Below are positions 36,361 through 47,309 of a DNA stretch of 64,000 nucleotides, piece after piece. A program made the translations under genes and the position numbers. The DNA comes from Symmetrospora coprosmae (taxonomy: Eukaryota > Basidiomycota > Cystobasidiomycetes > Symmetrosporaceae): contig VUYT01000011.1 of the NCBI GenBank assembly GCA_008802785.1, positions 551,827 through 615,826 of the forward strand, given 5' to 3'. The notes below the pieces were generated by a model. It was not told the origin of the DNA, ran no database searches, and saw only the letters and a list, made by a program, of their open reading frames with translations. Position 1 is the stretch's first letter; the number at the start of each line of letters is the position of its first letter.

Positions 36361-36797
36361 GGCGGGCGCCGCTTCATACAATCTGTGTCCGGTGTGTGGT
36401 CCTCCGTCACGTTGAGGCGGGGTGTTTTGAGAGCGGGGCCGCCGAGCCTGTCTGCAGTAATCTATGACATCTACACCACCTACCGCAAACACGACGCGTT
36501 CAGGCGCTCATTATCATATTGCTGCTACCTAACTAGTAGAGTATGGGGCTCCCTGGCCATTCATCTTCGGAGAGCCCCGGGACTGGTGGATTTGTCGCCT
36601 CTTCCGAGTCCACCCGGGGGCTCCTCCTCTGTACGCGCCTGCAGTATACCGTATCACAGCACCAAGATTGGGACACCACAGCCAAGCACACGTATTGCGT
36701 ACCAGGATTGGGGGAACGGGGAACGTGCAATGGTGCAAGCGGGAAGCTTGCAGAGCCAATTGCAGCATCGACTTTACAAGGCGGGGCAAGCGGCGGT
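36361..36797. promoter_or_regulatory. Upstream region of ERT1
   Basis: This is a 437 bp gap after the phosphatase stop. An ATG at 36543 opens a frame that runs into ERT1 and would add 85 residues, but this segment has no resemblance to the conserved N-terminus, so I treat it as 5' leader or promoter. Confidence 0.45.
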
Positions 36798-39700
36798 ATG
36801 ACGATGGAGATGGAGAGGGACAGCACCCTTGGGGCGGCTGCGGGAGGAGCAGGAGCAGGAGCTACATCAGATGGAGCTGGAGCTGGAGCTGCAGATATCA
36901 GCAATGCCGCACCGCGCCTCTTGGATCCGGCGTTGCGTGTCCAGAGCCGCCGCCGTGCTGCCCGAGGAGGATCTTCGTCGTCGAGCAGCAGCAGGAGCCA
37001 CAGCAGGAGCAGCTCGCCCAATATCAGCACTGGCAGCGGTGCAAGGACTGTCGCAGACGGTGCATCTGCACCTACCCCATCGCAAGACGTCGTTGCCGCT
37101 CCTGCTGCCGCCGCACCGACCGCACCGCTACCCCCTCTGCCGCTCAAGAAGAAGCGGGGACGCCCGTCGAAAAAGGACAAGGAGCTGCGCGAGCAGCAAG
37201 AGGCAGCTCTGCGTGCAGAGCAAGAGATGTTCCTCCTCTCCTCGGCAGCGTCGGCCTCAGAGTATGCCCGAGGAGGGCCACAGCAGCACGTCCGGAAGAG
37301 CCCAGAAGACGATGGCCCAGACGGCGCCGATGCCCGCAACGGCAAGCGCTCAAAGAGGAAGAAAGTCACAAAGGCCTGCATCTTTTGCAAGCGGTGAGTC
37401 TGCGGCGCCTTCCGTGGTCCATGGCAGATGCGTCGCGCGGGGCTCGCATCACAGTACAGGGCAATCCCGCGGAGAGGAGCCTGCCCTGACCAGCTTCCAT
37501 CCCTCCCGCGCCTCACTGCATGCAGCTCGCACATGACATGCACCGAGAATCGGCCTTGTGACAGATGGTGAGCGAGGGTCTCTTGCCGTTTTGCTCCTTC
37601 TGGCCCTAAGCCCTGCTGACACGCGAACGCTCGACCGTCCGCTCGCCCGCTCCAGCATCAAGCGCGACATAGCGCATCTCTGCACAGACGCGCCCTCCGC
37701 CTCCGATTCTGGACCGAGCGGCAGCGCTAGCGGTGTCGCCTCGTCTTCCAAGTCGCCCTCCTCTGCCGCCGTCCAGCTCGCGAGTCTGGCCTCGCATTCG
37801 CAGGCGCAGACGAGCCCGGACTCGTCCAAGGTGCATGAAAGCGGGAGCAGCGGGCGGCATGGCCTCAGCCTTCCCACTGCGAACCGCTCGCCGTCGCTCC
37901 TCGATCGCGCGCAACTGCATTCGACCTCAACGGCAGCGGCTGCTGCACTGCCCGGCGGAGGCCCGGCCGGCAGCGGGAGCAACATCTTTGGCAGTCCAGA
38001 CACTGCCGTGGCAGAGTTCGCCCACCCGGGTCTGCCGCCGCAGCAGCGCCATCAGTCACAGTCGCAGTCGCACGCGAGCACCGATGGCCATGCACATGTG
38101 CGGCGCAGCACGCTCGAGAGGGGCGATAGCTACGCGCAGCAGCACGACTCAGGGACAAGGACGTCGCCTGGCTTCGCTCAGGGACCATCGGCACCCGGCG
38201 GTACCAGCGCTTCGGCGCAGTATCCTGCTTCACAGCAGCACCACACGGGGCAGCCCTATGCCCAAGCCCCACAGCAGGGCGGGCAAGGCGCGGGAGTTAT
38301 GGACAGGCCGTCTGATGGCATCAACACGCATAACCAGCAGCAGCAGAATAATTTTAACCCGTTCGCTCTACTCAACCAGGCCTACGACTATTCCTACCCG
38401 TCCAACAACGCAGGTGAGCGAGGGGCCTGCGAGCAGTTTGATTGTCGCGAGCATCGCAAGGGAGGCCCGGATGCTGATGCGGCCTGGTCTTGGTCCGAGT
38501 CGCAGGCTCTAACTCGCTGGCTAGTCTGCGCTTGTTCGCCAGCACGGCAGACGCCCAGTTCGGCGGACTCTTTAGCGGCAACAGCGGCAGCAGCACCAAC
38601 AGTAACATTGGCCAGTCTAGCAGCATCGGAGCGACTAACACAAATCGATATGCGCAGGGTGGGGCACATGCTAATAGCCACGCGTACGGCATGAGCTCGT
38701 CCAGCCTGGGCCTGCTGGGCCTCGGTACGCCGGGGCCGTCGGGAGGGTCCGACAACGGTACTGGCAGCGATATCGACAGCAATGCACTCGAGTGCGTATC
38801 ATCTGCACGCTCTCTGCTCTGCCTGTCAACCCCCATTGACAGACATTTCTCCCCGATGCAGCGACTTTCTACGGACACTGGACGAAATGTACCTCAATCC
38901 GATGCCGGATGTCACGCAACCGACCCCGACGCCCTCGCAAACCAATCTGCTATCTTCCTCGTCGACGCCGGGCACATCCAACAGCCTACCCGCCGGCTTC
39001 TTCACATCCAACTATCCCACCGCGGATCAGTACGGCCAGGCGCCACAACCGCAAAATCAGAATCAGAGCCAGGTCCAACAACCGACTCCGAGCATACAAC
39101 CACCGACTCATTGCCACGCGAATCTCCGCTCCCCTTCACGGGGCGGGACAGCCAGCGGTCTCTCGAACGAGATATCGGCGCTCTTCGCGTCTGCTCCGCC
39201 CTCTCGTGCGGCATCGCCGGCCAGCGAGCTGCATGGTGCGCGACAGGGTGCGGCACCCTCGGGTCAATCGCGAACGGGCGGGGCCGGGCAGACGAGCACG
39301 GAGCGGTTCCTCCTCACGGCTGCAGATCAGAAGGAAGGGACGCGCGACGAGCGCCTCAACAAGGTCATTCGCGCAAAGTACAACGCGGGCCTCCTCAAGC
39401 CTTTCAACTACATCAAAGGATACGAGCGCCTAAACACGTGGATGGAGCGCAAGTGGTCGCAATCAAGCAAGCTGCGCACCCTCCGCATCATCAGCGAATT
39501 CAGACCGGCCTTTCGGGTGAGTTCTGCACGCTCTTCTGGCGCTTTCGTCTGGTCTCGCGTGACGCCCGTCACCCCGGTAGCGTGCTGATGTTTTACTCGG
39601 ATCTTTTGTGATGTTCTGCTCGGATCGTTTGTGAAAACCAGGCCATTGCGCAAGGCTTGACAGACCTCGATCTCATCTTCATCGAAGAGGCGTTCGAGCG

Positions 39701-40646
39701 GCTCTTGCTGGACTGCGACAGGCGTACGTGTGACCCGGTCAGATGAGACGAGACTTCGGGTAGCTTGGTCGGCTGATTCTGCGATACGCGCCTGTCGAAA
39801 GTGTTCTCGACCATGGGCATACCGGCTTGCCTCTGGCGCCGAACGGGCGAGATTTTCAAGGGCAATCGAGAGTTTGCCGAGCTCATTGGTATCCCTTATG
39901 ACAAGTTCCGGGACGGCAACCTCGCCATCTACGAGCTCATGGCTGAGGACTCTGCCGTCAACTTCTGGGAGGTGCGGGTATCTCTCACACGGCCTACATG
40001 ATCCTGGCTAAGATTGCGAGGCGCGGGAACGCGTCCCCCGATGATTACAGAAATACGGAAGCATCGCATTCGATCCGGGGCAAAAAGCCGTTTTGACGTC
40101 CTGTGTACTGAGTGCGCGCGCTCCTCTGCGTGGCTACCAGGCAAGGAGGGTCTGCAGAATCGCTGACGCTCTGTACGTACCTGCGGCGCAGTCAATCAGA
40201 CGAAGCTGAAAGGCTACACGGACGAGAATCGGCTCAACGGCGGGAGCAGCATCAAGCGGCTTGACTCGAATCTTTCCGCTGGGAGTGGGGCAGGCAGCGC
40301 AGGCGGAGGCGGAGGCGGGGGCGGGCCTCCCCGGCGAAGCGACTCGACGCTCTCGCTCAGTAACCTGACGCGCCTCGACTCGAATCTTTCCTCACTCTCC
40401 GCTGGTGCCGCCCCGCCGCTCACCGCGCAACATGCGATTGCGCTCGCAGATATTCCTGAAGAGGCCCTCGTTCACTGCACTTTCTCGTTTACCATCCGCA
40501 GGGACGCCTATCACAGTATGTTTCCCCCGGCTTTGCTGCTGCTAGCAGTGCTGCACAAGCCTACTTGAGAGTTGACACGCTCGTTCCTGCCCTCTTGCTC
40601 AGTACCCAATGCTATCGTGGGCAACTTTATGCCGGTCAACCCGTGA
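36798..40646 (+). CDS. ERT1: Transcription activator of gluconeogenesis ERT1 (Zn2Cys6 + PAS)
   Basis: This is a fungal zinc-cluster regulator of gluconeogenesis and respiratory growth (AcuK/ERT1 family). Ten exons join in phase to 990 residues: 36798-37393, 37526-37567, 37656-38413, 38551-38791, 38862-39516, 39642-39723, 39802-39971, 40051-40111, 40192-40515 and 40603-40646. The zinc cluster is assembled from three exons: ACIFCKR, then SHMTCTENRPCDR, then CIKRDIAHLC, giving six cysteines with spacing C-x2-C-x6-C-x6-C-x2-C-x8-C. An AT-hook-like KKRGRPSKKDK precedes it. The PAS region carries the family strings EEAFERLLLD, STMGIPACLWRR, YELMAEDSAVNFWE and KYGSIAFD. The ending IPNAIVGNFMPVNP is the conserved C-terminus. 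Long Ser/Gln/Asn-rich linkers separate the domains. The start at 36798 is preferred over 36543. Confidence 0.92.
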
Positions 40647-41074
40647 AGTGCGACCCATGAAACGCCGCTGTGCGGCCCTAAAATTGTGTTTGGGACAATT
40701 GTTGTTGTGATATCATCAACGTCTGAAGGATAGGGGACGCAATCTACGCCTGCTGCCAAGACTTGCACTTCGATGCACACTCCCTGCTGGCTTCACTGAC
40801 TGACTGATAACGTCATGGTATGGAAGGATTGGCTATGGACAGCTTGTCTGATGATGCGATTAAATGTATCGATGCTGACTGCTCTTGGGGAGAATTACTG
40901 TACTGATGCCATGTGATCCGATATAGCAGGCAAGAATTGACGCTGTGGAACTGATGTCTTGAAGGCAGCCACGACTAGAGGGGCAGGCGGTCCCGCATGG
41001 CTGCATAGCTGCCAGCGCTGTTGGGGTGCGCGTGGTGGTATGCCATCCGCTTTCGCTCGCGAGTGTAGTCCAAG
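40647..41074. other. Convergent intergenic region
   Basis: These 428 bp lie between the ERT1 and RIC8 stops. The sequence is AT-richer than the coding DNA, as expected for 3' UTRs. I see nothing else in it. Confidence 0.5.
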
Positions 41075-43699
41075 CTACCTCTTGGCCTTCCTCTCCTTGT
41101 ACCGCCTTATCTCCTCGAGGGCCTCCTTCTCCTCCTCGTCCTCAATCTCTTGGAACCTCGTCCCCTCTTCCCGGTCCTGCTGCGCGCTCCCTGCAAACTT
41201 GCCGCTCTGCTGCGCAGCGCGCACGGGGTTCTCGACCGAGATGGCACCGTTGCGGTTCAGCCGGTCAAAGAGGACAAAGAGACGCTCGGCCTCGCGCTCC
41301 TTCTCGTCGTCCGTCATGCGGTCTGCCTCGCTTTCGTCGGTTGGGGCGTGTACAGCGCCCGTGATGGGATTGACGTCCGCGCCCGACTCGAAGTGGGACG
41401 GGACGGAAGAAGGAGGGACGAGCATCCCGATGTTCTGGAGGAAACCGGACGCGTTGCCGTACCCGAGCACGCCGGCGAACGTGGATGCTATTTGAGGAAC
41501 CACATCAGGTGCGTGAGCACCTTCACAGCGAGACCAACGCCAATACGGCGAAAAGACGACAGAAGGTGTTTAAGACGCACGATCTTGATCGCAGAGCGCA
41601 AACAGCAGCTTGCCCGCCGCGTCCCCCGATGAGGATAGGTACGTGCTGCTCATGAGTCTCATCAGGCGGCCTGTCAGGTCTTTCCGCTTCTCGAGGCCAA
41701 TCGAGCGGTCGCTGCGGCAGCGACATGGGTGGGACGCAGAGGCGTCAGCGCTAGTCCGCGCATATCCAGCATTCGACGCCGAGCGGTGCAGCCCTCACAT
41801 TTCGTCCGCGAGCAGGCACTGCCTCATCGCGCGCCGCGCGTCACCCTCCGTGTCCTCTGTCGCGCACTTCGCGAGCAAGAGAATCAGAAAACCTAGGCAC
41901 TCGTCCAGGCTCTCCGGGGCGGCGAGCGCGGCCTCTCGGCTGTCCTGGTCGTCTGGGCCGTATGGGATGTACGTGCTACACGTGCCGTCGAGAAGCGCCA
42001 GGAGACGCGCCGGGAAGGGCGGAACGCGCGGTGCGGGCGCGCCTGGCGACATCGACGTTGTGGGCAGCGCGGGGACCAGCGGCGCGTTCGGGGGCGATAA
42101 GGGCACAAAGACGAGCGAGGCGTATGCGGACAGGTTGAAGTTTAGCAGCGAGGTGATGACGTGCTTGTATGTGCCGAAAGGCGCGCCGGAGAAGCCAGAG
42201 CCAGAGCCGAGCGGGAGGCACAGCGCCAGCCGGACGAGCTCGGCAACGACGCTGTGAGCCATCGAGTGACGCGTGTGCGATGCAATGTGAAGTGCCGCCG
42301 TCAGCTTGGCGCTCGAGATGCATGTGTTAGCGACGCGCGCGGACACACCTCTCAAATCCCCAGGGACTCAGCACGTCCGCCTCGTCCTCCCACACTGCGC
42401 TCCTGCCGCTGCCGGCCGCTTCCCCGCTCGTCTCGCGCTCGAGTGGCTTGTTGGCACTGGCGGATGAGCGCGAGAAGAGACCTTTGATCTTGTCGCTTTT
42501 GGACGACTTCTGCCGCGTGCGGGGCTGCTCGCCAGCCGGCGCCGATGGCAGGCCGGGCGAGGGCGAATGGGGGCGACCGTTACTGGGCGAGGGCGAGCGG
42601 GACCTGCTCGCAGACATGACGGACGAGCCGGAGGACGACCCCTCGGGCTTGTTTGGATCGGGCGACAGCATCTTGTTGTCGCGCTTGCTAGGCGATGTGC
42701 CACCACCAGCAGCAGCACTACCATCCACATGGTCCTCTATTTTCGCTTCCGTTGCATTTGCGAGGCGGGGATAGAAGAGGGAGAGATTGAAGACGATCTT
42801 GAGGTACTCTACGAGGATGTCGGCTTCTGCTCTCGCGTTCGCGTTCGCATTCGCGCTCGCGCTCGCATCGGCGGTCATGAGCGCCTCAGGCGGGACGGCG
42901 TATTCCCGCAAGCGCGCAGAGAGGATGCGCGCAATGTCTAGGTCCTCGACGAGATGGCGAACCGTGTCGCCGCCGGAGACGGTGCAGAGGAAGAGGAGGC
43001 GCGCGGAGAGGAAGCGCGTCGCGGCGGGGACGGCTGGCTGCCGGGCGTGCGCGACAATACGGTATGGCACCGCGCGAGATGAGATGAGATGAGATTCCGG
43101 ACACAGACAGATCAGCCTTTCGTGGGCTTTGCTCCATGGTGAGAGAGGCACAGTGACCCACGCCCAGGCCGTGCAGGATCCCCTCTGCTATCCCCGGGAC
43201 GCTGCTGAAGCGCAGCCGCGCCGGCTCGTGCAGGAGGCAGACGTTGGCGAGGCAGCGCGTCGCCTCTGCTGCGATGGGGGGGAGACCTTTGGGGTCAGTT
43301 GCTGTGGATGCGCGGTCTGGGCTATCGAGGCCGGCGAGCGAGACGAGGGTGCGGACGCCCTTGGGGATGAGATGCATCCATCAGCAGCGAGCACCGACAT
43401 GGACGCAGACGCAGACGCACCTCGTCCGATGCGAGATCCTCCGTTCCCGCTGCTGTCCTGCCGAGCGTCTTCAATGCAGTGACAGCCCTGAGCGCCGCAT
43501 TGCCCGTCCCGCCCAGCAAGGCAAGCGTCTCCCTCGTGGCGCTGCGCCGCTGCTCGGGCGTCGCGATGGCAGCGCCATTCGAGGCAATGACGGCGTCGAG
43601 GAACGCAGACACGCGCGGTGCATCGCTGCGATGGGCCGCAGCATCGCGCAGATACCCGTCAATCACTGCTGCTGTGCTCGGGCTCGGGACTGCGCTCAT
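41075..43699 (-). CDS. RIC8: RIC8/synembryn, guanine nucleotide exchange factor for G-alpha
   Basis: RIC8 is a cytosolic armadillo-repeat-like protein that acts as chaperone and receptor-independent exchange factor for heterotrimeric G-alpha subunits. The start at 43699 reads MSAVPSPSTAAV. Helical repeats include TRCLANVCLLHEPARLRFS (about 43195-43260). The most diagnostic part is C-terminal: GRLMRLMSSTYL with GDAAGKLLFALCDQD (about 41590-41680), then GYGNASGFL, VNPITGAV, and MTDDEKEREAERLFVLFDRL before NPV, ending in a charged coiled-coil at 41075. A disordered Ser/Pro-rich insertion lies around 42480-42720, and a TCGCG-type repeat (42830-42870) encodes alternating Ala/Asn. Several short introns are present; boundaries in the middle were not all fixed. 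Confidence 0.88.
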
Positions 43700-43980
43700 C
43701 GTGGTGCAGAGCAGAGTAGAGCAGAGGATCCCCATAGCATCTCCATGCATGCACGCACAGTCCCGCTCGCTCGCAGACCACACAAAAGCGACATGGACAA
43801 AGAGCGCACAGCACAGCCCTCGGCGCACCGACACTGTTTGCATTGCAGTCTACCGTTGTCAGTCAGTGCCGCGCTGACAGCATTAGCTGGAGAGAGCGCC
43901 CAGCAAGATGGGTCAGGACGAACTCGTAGTTTCACCTCTGTCCAGCACTCGCACAACAACACTCGATACTTGGATCGCCA

Positions 43981-45206
43981 TCACGCCCCTTCTATAATCT
44001 TCTTGAGTTCCTTGCTCTCCGTCTCTGACGCCATCAAGCGCGCCCGGAACTCGTCGAGCTCTGCCAGGCGATTTAGCATGATGCGCGCGTACATGCGAAC
44101 GGGGACAGGGTCAGCTCTTGATGGCTTGAACTGGCAACAAGTTGAAGAAGGCTCGTTTCAACTCGGCCGAATCGGACCCACCCTTGACGAGCTTGTCCCT
44201 CGCGGCCGAGATGCGCTCCCCTTCCTTGCTCTCCGTCTCGAGGCAGAGCTCGCCGAAAGCCCCGCCGTTGTGGGGCGAGATGGGCGCCGGAAAGGCCGTC
44301 TTGGCGATGCGCGGCTCTTTGGGTCTGGGTGCGACGACATGCCCATGGCAACCCGCGCGTCAGCTTCTCTCGACTGTCTGCCCATGGATGTTCCCCTGGT
44401 GTGATAACCCACAGCGGCGTCGGGGGGTTCTGCACCATGATGTTGTACAGAGCCTCGGTGGGGTCGTTGAAGACGACCTCGTCAAACTGCCAGCTGTGGA
44501 CGGACGACACGTCCAGCCCTGTCGTGGCGGCCGCCGCCGCCGCTGCTGCTGCTACCGCGGGATCCGTCCCGGTCCCTCCTGGCGTGGTTGCGGCTGCCGT
44601 TGCCGTTGCGGCGATAGGCGTCCCAGGCGGGACGGCGACGACAATGCCGTTGTTGTCGACCGTCCACGGGTGCAGCTTGAGCAGGTGGGACACCGAGATG
44701 ACCTTTTCTGCGGCCTCTGCGACGAAAAAGATCTTTATCTGGATCTCAAACTCGCCCCAGCCCGTCTCCGAGACCTCGAACGGCGGCTTTTCGATGACTG
44801 CACAGCAGCGGCGGGCGTTTCCGCGTCCGTCAGTCAGAGGGTGGCCATTCACAGAGACGGAGAGCGCGATTGCCAGGCCCCACCCCTTGTCGGATTCGCG
44901 TACGTCTCGTGCAGCTTGAACGAGACCTTCTTTATGAAGTAGCTGAGGTCGTCATAGCCGCCGACCTGCTGGACCTCGCCGCGCTTTCCCGGTGGTGGGG
45001 AGGCCGCGCTCCGGACTGCGACTGTCCATCGGTGGCTGTGCTCTGGGATGGTGCGCTCAGAAGGGTTGACGAACGTCGCAGTGTTGCCGTACACGATGGG
45101 CCGGTGGATGGCCAGGCCCTGTTCAACGAACCCGAGCTTGAGCGTGGCCCGATGGAAGCGACAGGGCAGCCTTCCCCCGCACCTTTATTCGGCGCTGATG
45201 TGCCAT
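43981..45206 (-). CDS. YAF9: YEATS-domain protein YAF9 (NuA4/SWR1 subunit)
   Basis: YAF9 is shared by the NuA4 histone acetyltransferase and SWR1 remodelling complexes and reads acetylated histone H3 through its YEATS domain. Exon 1 (45183-45206) encodes MAHQRRIK; exon 2, beginning at 45118, continues [16 protein letters not shown], then SHRWTVAVR and [18 protein letters not shown]. After the next intron comes [17 protein letters not shown], the core of the YEATS fold, then LLKLHPW. An Ala/Thr/Gly-rich insertion of about 45 residues (44520-44640) follows, longer than in yeast. The C-terminal exon encodes the conserved coiled coil ([15 protein letters not shown]...EGA) that anchors Yaf9 in its complexes, ending at 43981. 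An out-of-frame uORF overlaps the start. Confidence 0.9.
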
Positions 45207-45211
45207 GTCAT
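45185..45211 (-). promoter_or_regulatory. Overlapping upstream ORF on YAF9 leader
   Basis: An ATG five bases upstream of the YAF9 start opens an eight-codon ORF in another frame (M-T-W-H-I-S-A-E) that stops at 45185, inside YAF9 exon 1. The upstream ATG has A at -3, so YAF9 translation would require leaky scanning. This is visible in the sequence; the regulatory effect is inferred. Confidence 0.55.
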
Positions 45212-45520
45212 GCTCTGCTGTGTTCTGCTATGATATTGTTGTTGCGGTGTATATAACCGGTCAGAGCGAAGGAGAGCCGTGACTTCCGATGGGGATGCTG
45301 CTCTGCTCTGCACCGACACCAACACCCTCAACACCTGGACCGCATCGCACCGGCCCGCATCGCATCGCACAGACGGGTATCGCGTGCTGTGCTGTGCACG
45401 CTGTCAGCCGTGCCGCAATGACCGAAGGGGCAGGCGCCCGCCGGTATCGCGCATAGTGGGTGGCCAGCCAGCCAGCATCCCATCCATAGACGCCCTGGAC
45501 CGCAGCACAGCACACAGACA
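45207..45520. promoter_or_regulatory. Divergent promoter between YAF9 and cyclin genes
   Basis: This 314 bp region separates divergent starts. A TATATA element at about 45250-45255 lies about 45 bp upstream of the YAF9 ATG and is one of very few TATA-like sequences in the window. GCATCGCA direct repeats occur at about 45343-45370. Confidence 0.5.
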
Positions 45521-47139
45521 ATGCTCACCCTTTTCTCGTATCGTACTCTGTGCAATCGCAGCTCATCCCCCGCCGAAGTCGCAGCGCTCGTCCAGCGCAA
45601 CGCCGGCAAGCTCACCCCAGCCCGCGTAGAAGCCATCCGCCAGCTCGCGTGCGGCCTCATTGACAAGATTGGGTCCAGGCTGGGATTGTGCGTGTGGGAG
45701 CGTGCTGCATTAAAGCGTTTCGCATCCACGTTACTGACACACGCTCTGCGGTGTCCCGCCCGCGCAGCCCGAGGAGGACCATCGCCACCGCCCAGGTCCT
45801 CTACCACCGCTTCCACCTCTTCTTCCCCCTGAAGGACGTGGCTGTCCAGGTGGGTGGGCCTCCGCGTCTCTGTCTTCTTTCAGTGCTTGACACCCCGCGG
45901 CGGGCCCGCTGAACTCGCACTCGCGGATCCGCCCTTCCTTTCCCCCAGGACGTCTCGGTCGCCTGCCTCCTCGTCTCGTCCAAGCTCGAAGATACGCTCA
46001 AGAAGCTGCGCGACATTCAGATTGCCGCTTTCCAAGTGCGCGCGGCGCACGAGGGCCTGCACGCGGGCGGCGCCCTGGCTGAGCCAGACCCAGCCGTGCT
46101 CGAGGCGGACCGGGCGAAGCTCATCGGCGTCGAGCGCCTCATCTTGGAAACCATCAGCTTCAACTTCAATCTCCGCAGCAACGCCGCGTACGCAACCCGC
46201 GACGCGACGAGCAGCGCGAGCCAGAACCAGGACACGTTTGCCTACGTCGTCAAGCTCGGCAAGGCCATGCGCGGTGCGTGTGCCCAGCTATACATTCAGC
46301 TCGATGTGGCTGAACTGTGATCCTGCGAAATGGCACGATCCGGTTCTCGTGCTCGCAGCCAGCAAGGATTTTGTCAAGCGCGCATTCAGGATGGCAGTCG
46401 ACGCGCACAGGACCCTCGTCCCCCTCTCGTACCCGCCCCACACCATCGCCGCGGCCTGCCTGTTCCTCACAAGCTTCTTGACGTCCTCTGACGACAGCGA
46501 CAGCAACGGCAACAGCAATAGCAACCGCGGGGCGCCTCTGTTCGAGGACGGATGGGCGGGGAAGTGCCGCTGCGACATGCAGGACATCGAGGGTGCGCTC
46601 GCAGATTTTCCCCTCGTCCTGTCGCACTCGGATCCGTTTGGGGAATCAAGCTGACGCGCGATAGCACAGACATATGCCACAGCATCCTCGACCTCCTCCT
46701 GTCCATCAACGCCGCATCCTCCTCCTCACTCGCGTCGTCATTCGCAAGCAAGCCCTCGCCCTCCGAGACGCTCCTCGTCACGCAGTCCCGGTCGCCCCGC
46801 GAGGGCGGTCCCGCAGCCACATCGTCGATTTCAAGCTCGACGCCGGGGCCGTCGCTGTCGGGCGCAGCGCTCTCGTCCGAGCTCACGCAGATAAAGATCC
46901 GCCTCCGTGGTGACGCCGAGAAGCGCAGAACGGAGCACAATGGCCAGTACAGCGCGCATAGCCACAAGCGGCGGCGCGTGGACGAGCAGGGGAGGAACGC
47001 GGCGGGCATGGCCGGTATGGGTAACGGCAGTCGTAATGGCGATGTGGCCGACGAGCGCGATCAGCGGTACCTCGGCAGAGACGATGTGACAATTCGCTTC
47101 CTGTGGGATGTAGAGGACCAGGGCGCCGAAGGGGGCTAG
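45521..47139 (+). CDS. Cyclin K / Ctk2-like transcription cyclin
   Basis: This is a predicted regulatory cyclin for a transcriptional CDK (CTDK-I/Cdk12-type) that phosphorylates the RNA polymerase II C-terminal domain. Exons 45521-45687, 45768-45849, 45949-46273, 46359-46592 and 46670-47139 join in phase to 425 residues. The first cyclin box contains PRRTIATAQVLYHRFHLF, then VACLLVSSKLEDTLKKLRDI, the arrangement typical of cyclin C/K/L/T. The helix ERLILETISFNFNL follows. The second box spans DFVKRAFRMAVDA to the Ser-rich stretch and DICHSILDLLLSIN. The C-terminal 150 residues are low-complexity with a basic KRRRVDE. Assignment to the Ctk2 rather than cyclin L or T branch is tentative. Confidence 0.82.
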
Positions 47140-47309
47140 TGCCGACATGCAAAAGGTACAAAGGCACGACTTTTGGCGTTGACCCTATATTGCGTACTGT
47201 CACTTGTTTGGACATGGGTAAAGCGCGCAGGAAATCCTACCAAGGACGACTGTACAGCGCTGCATGCGCGCCTGACGCAAAGCAGAGGAGAAGGCACGCA
47301 AGCTGCAAT

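Noticed and set aside
36543-36797. Upstream ATG extending ERT1 by 85 residues
   Set aside because: The extension looks like translated leader; the conserved family sequence begins after 36798. It remains possible but is not preferred.
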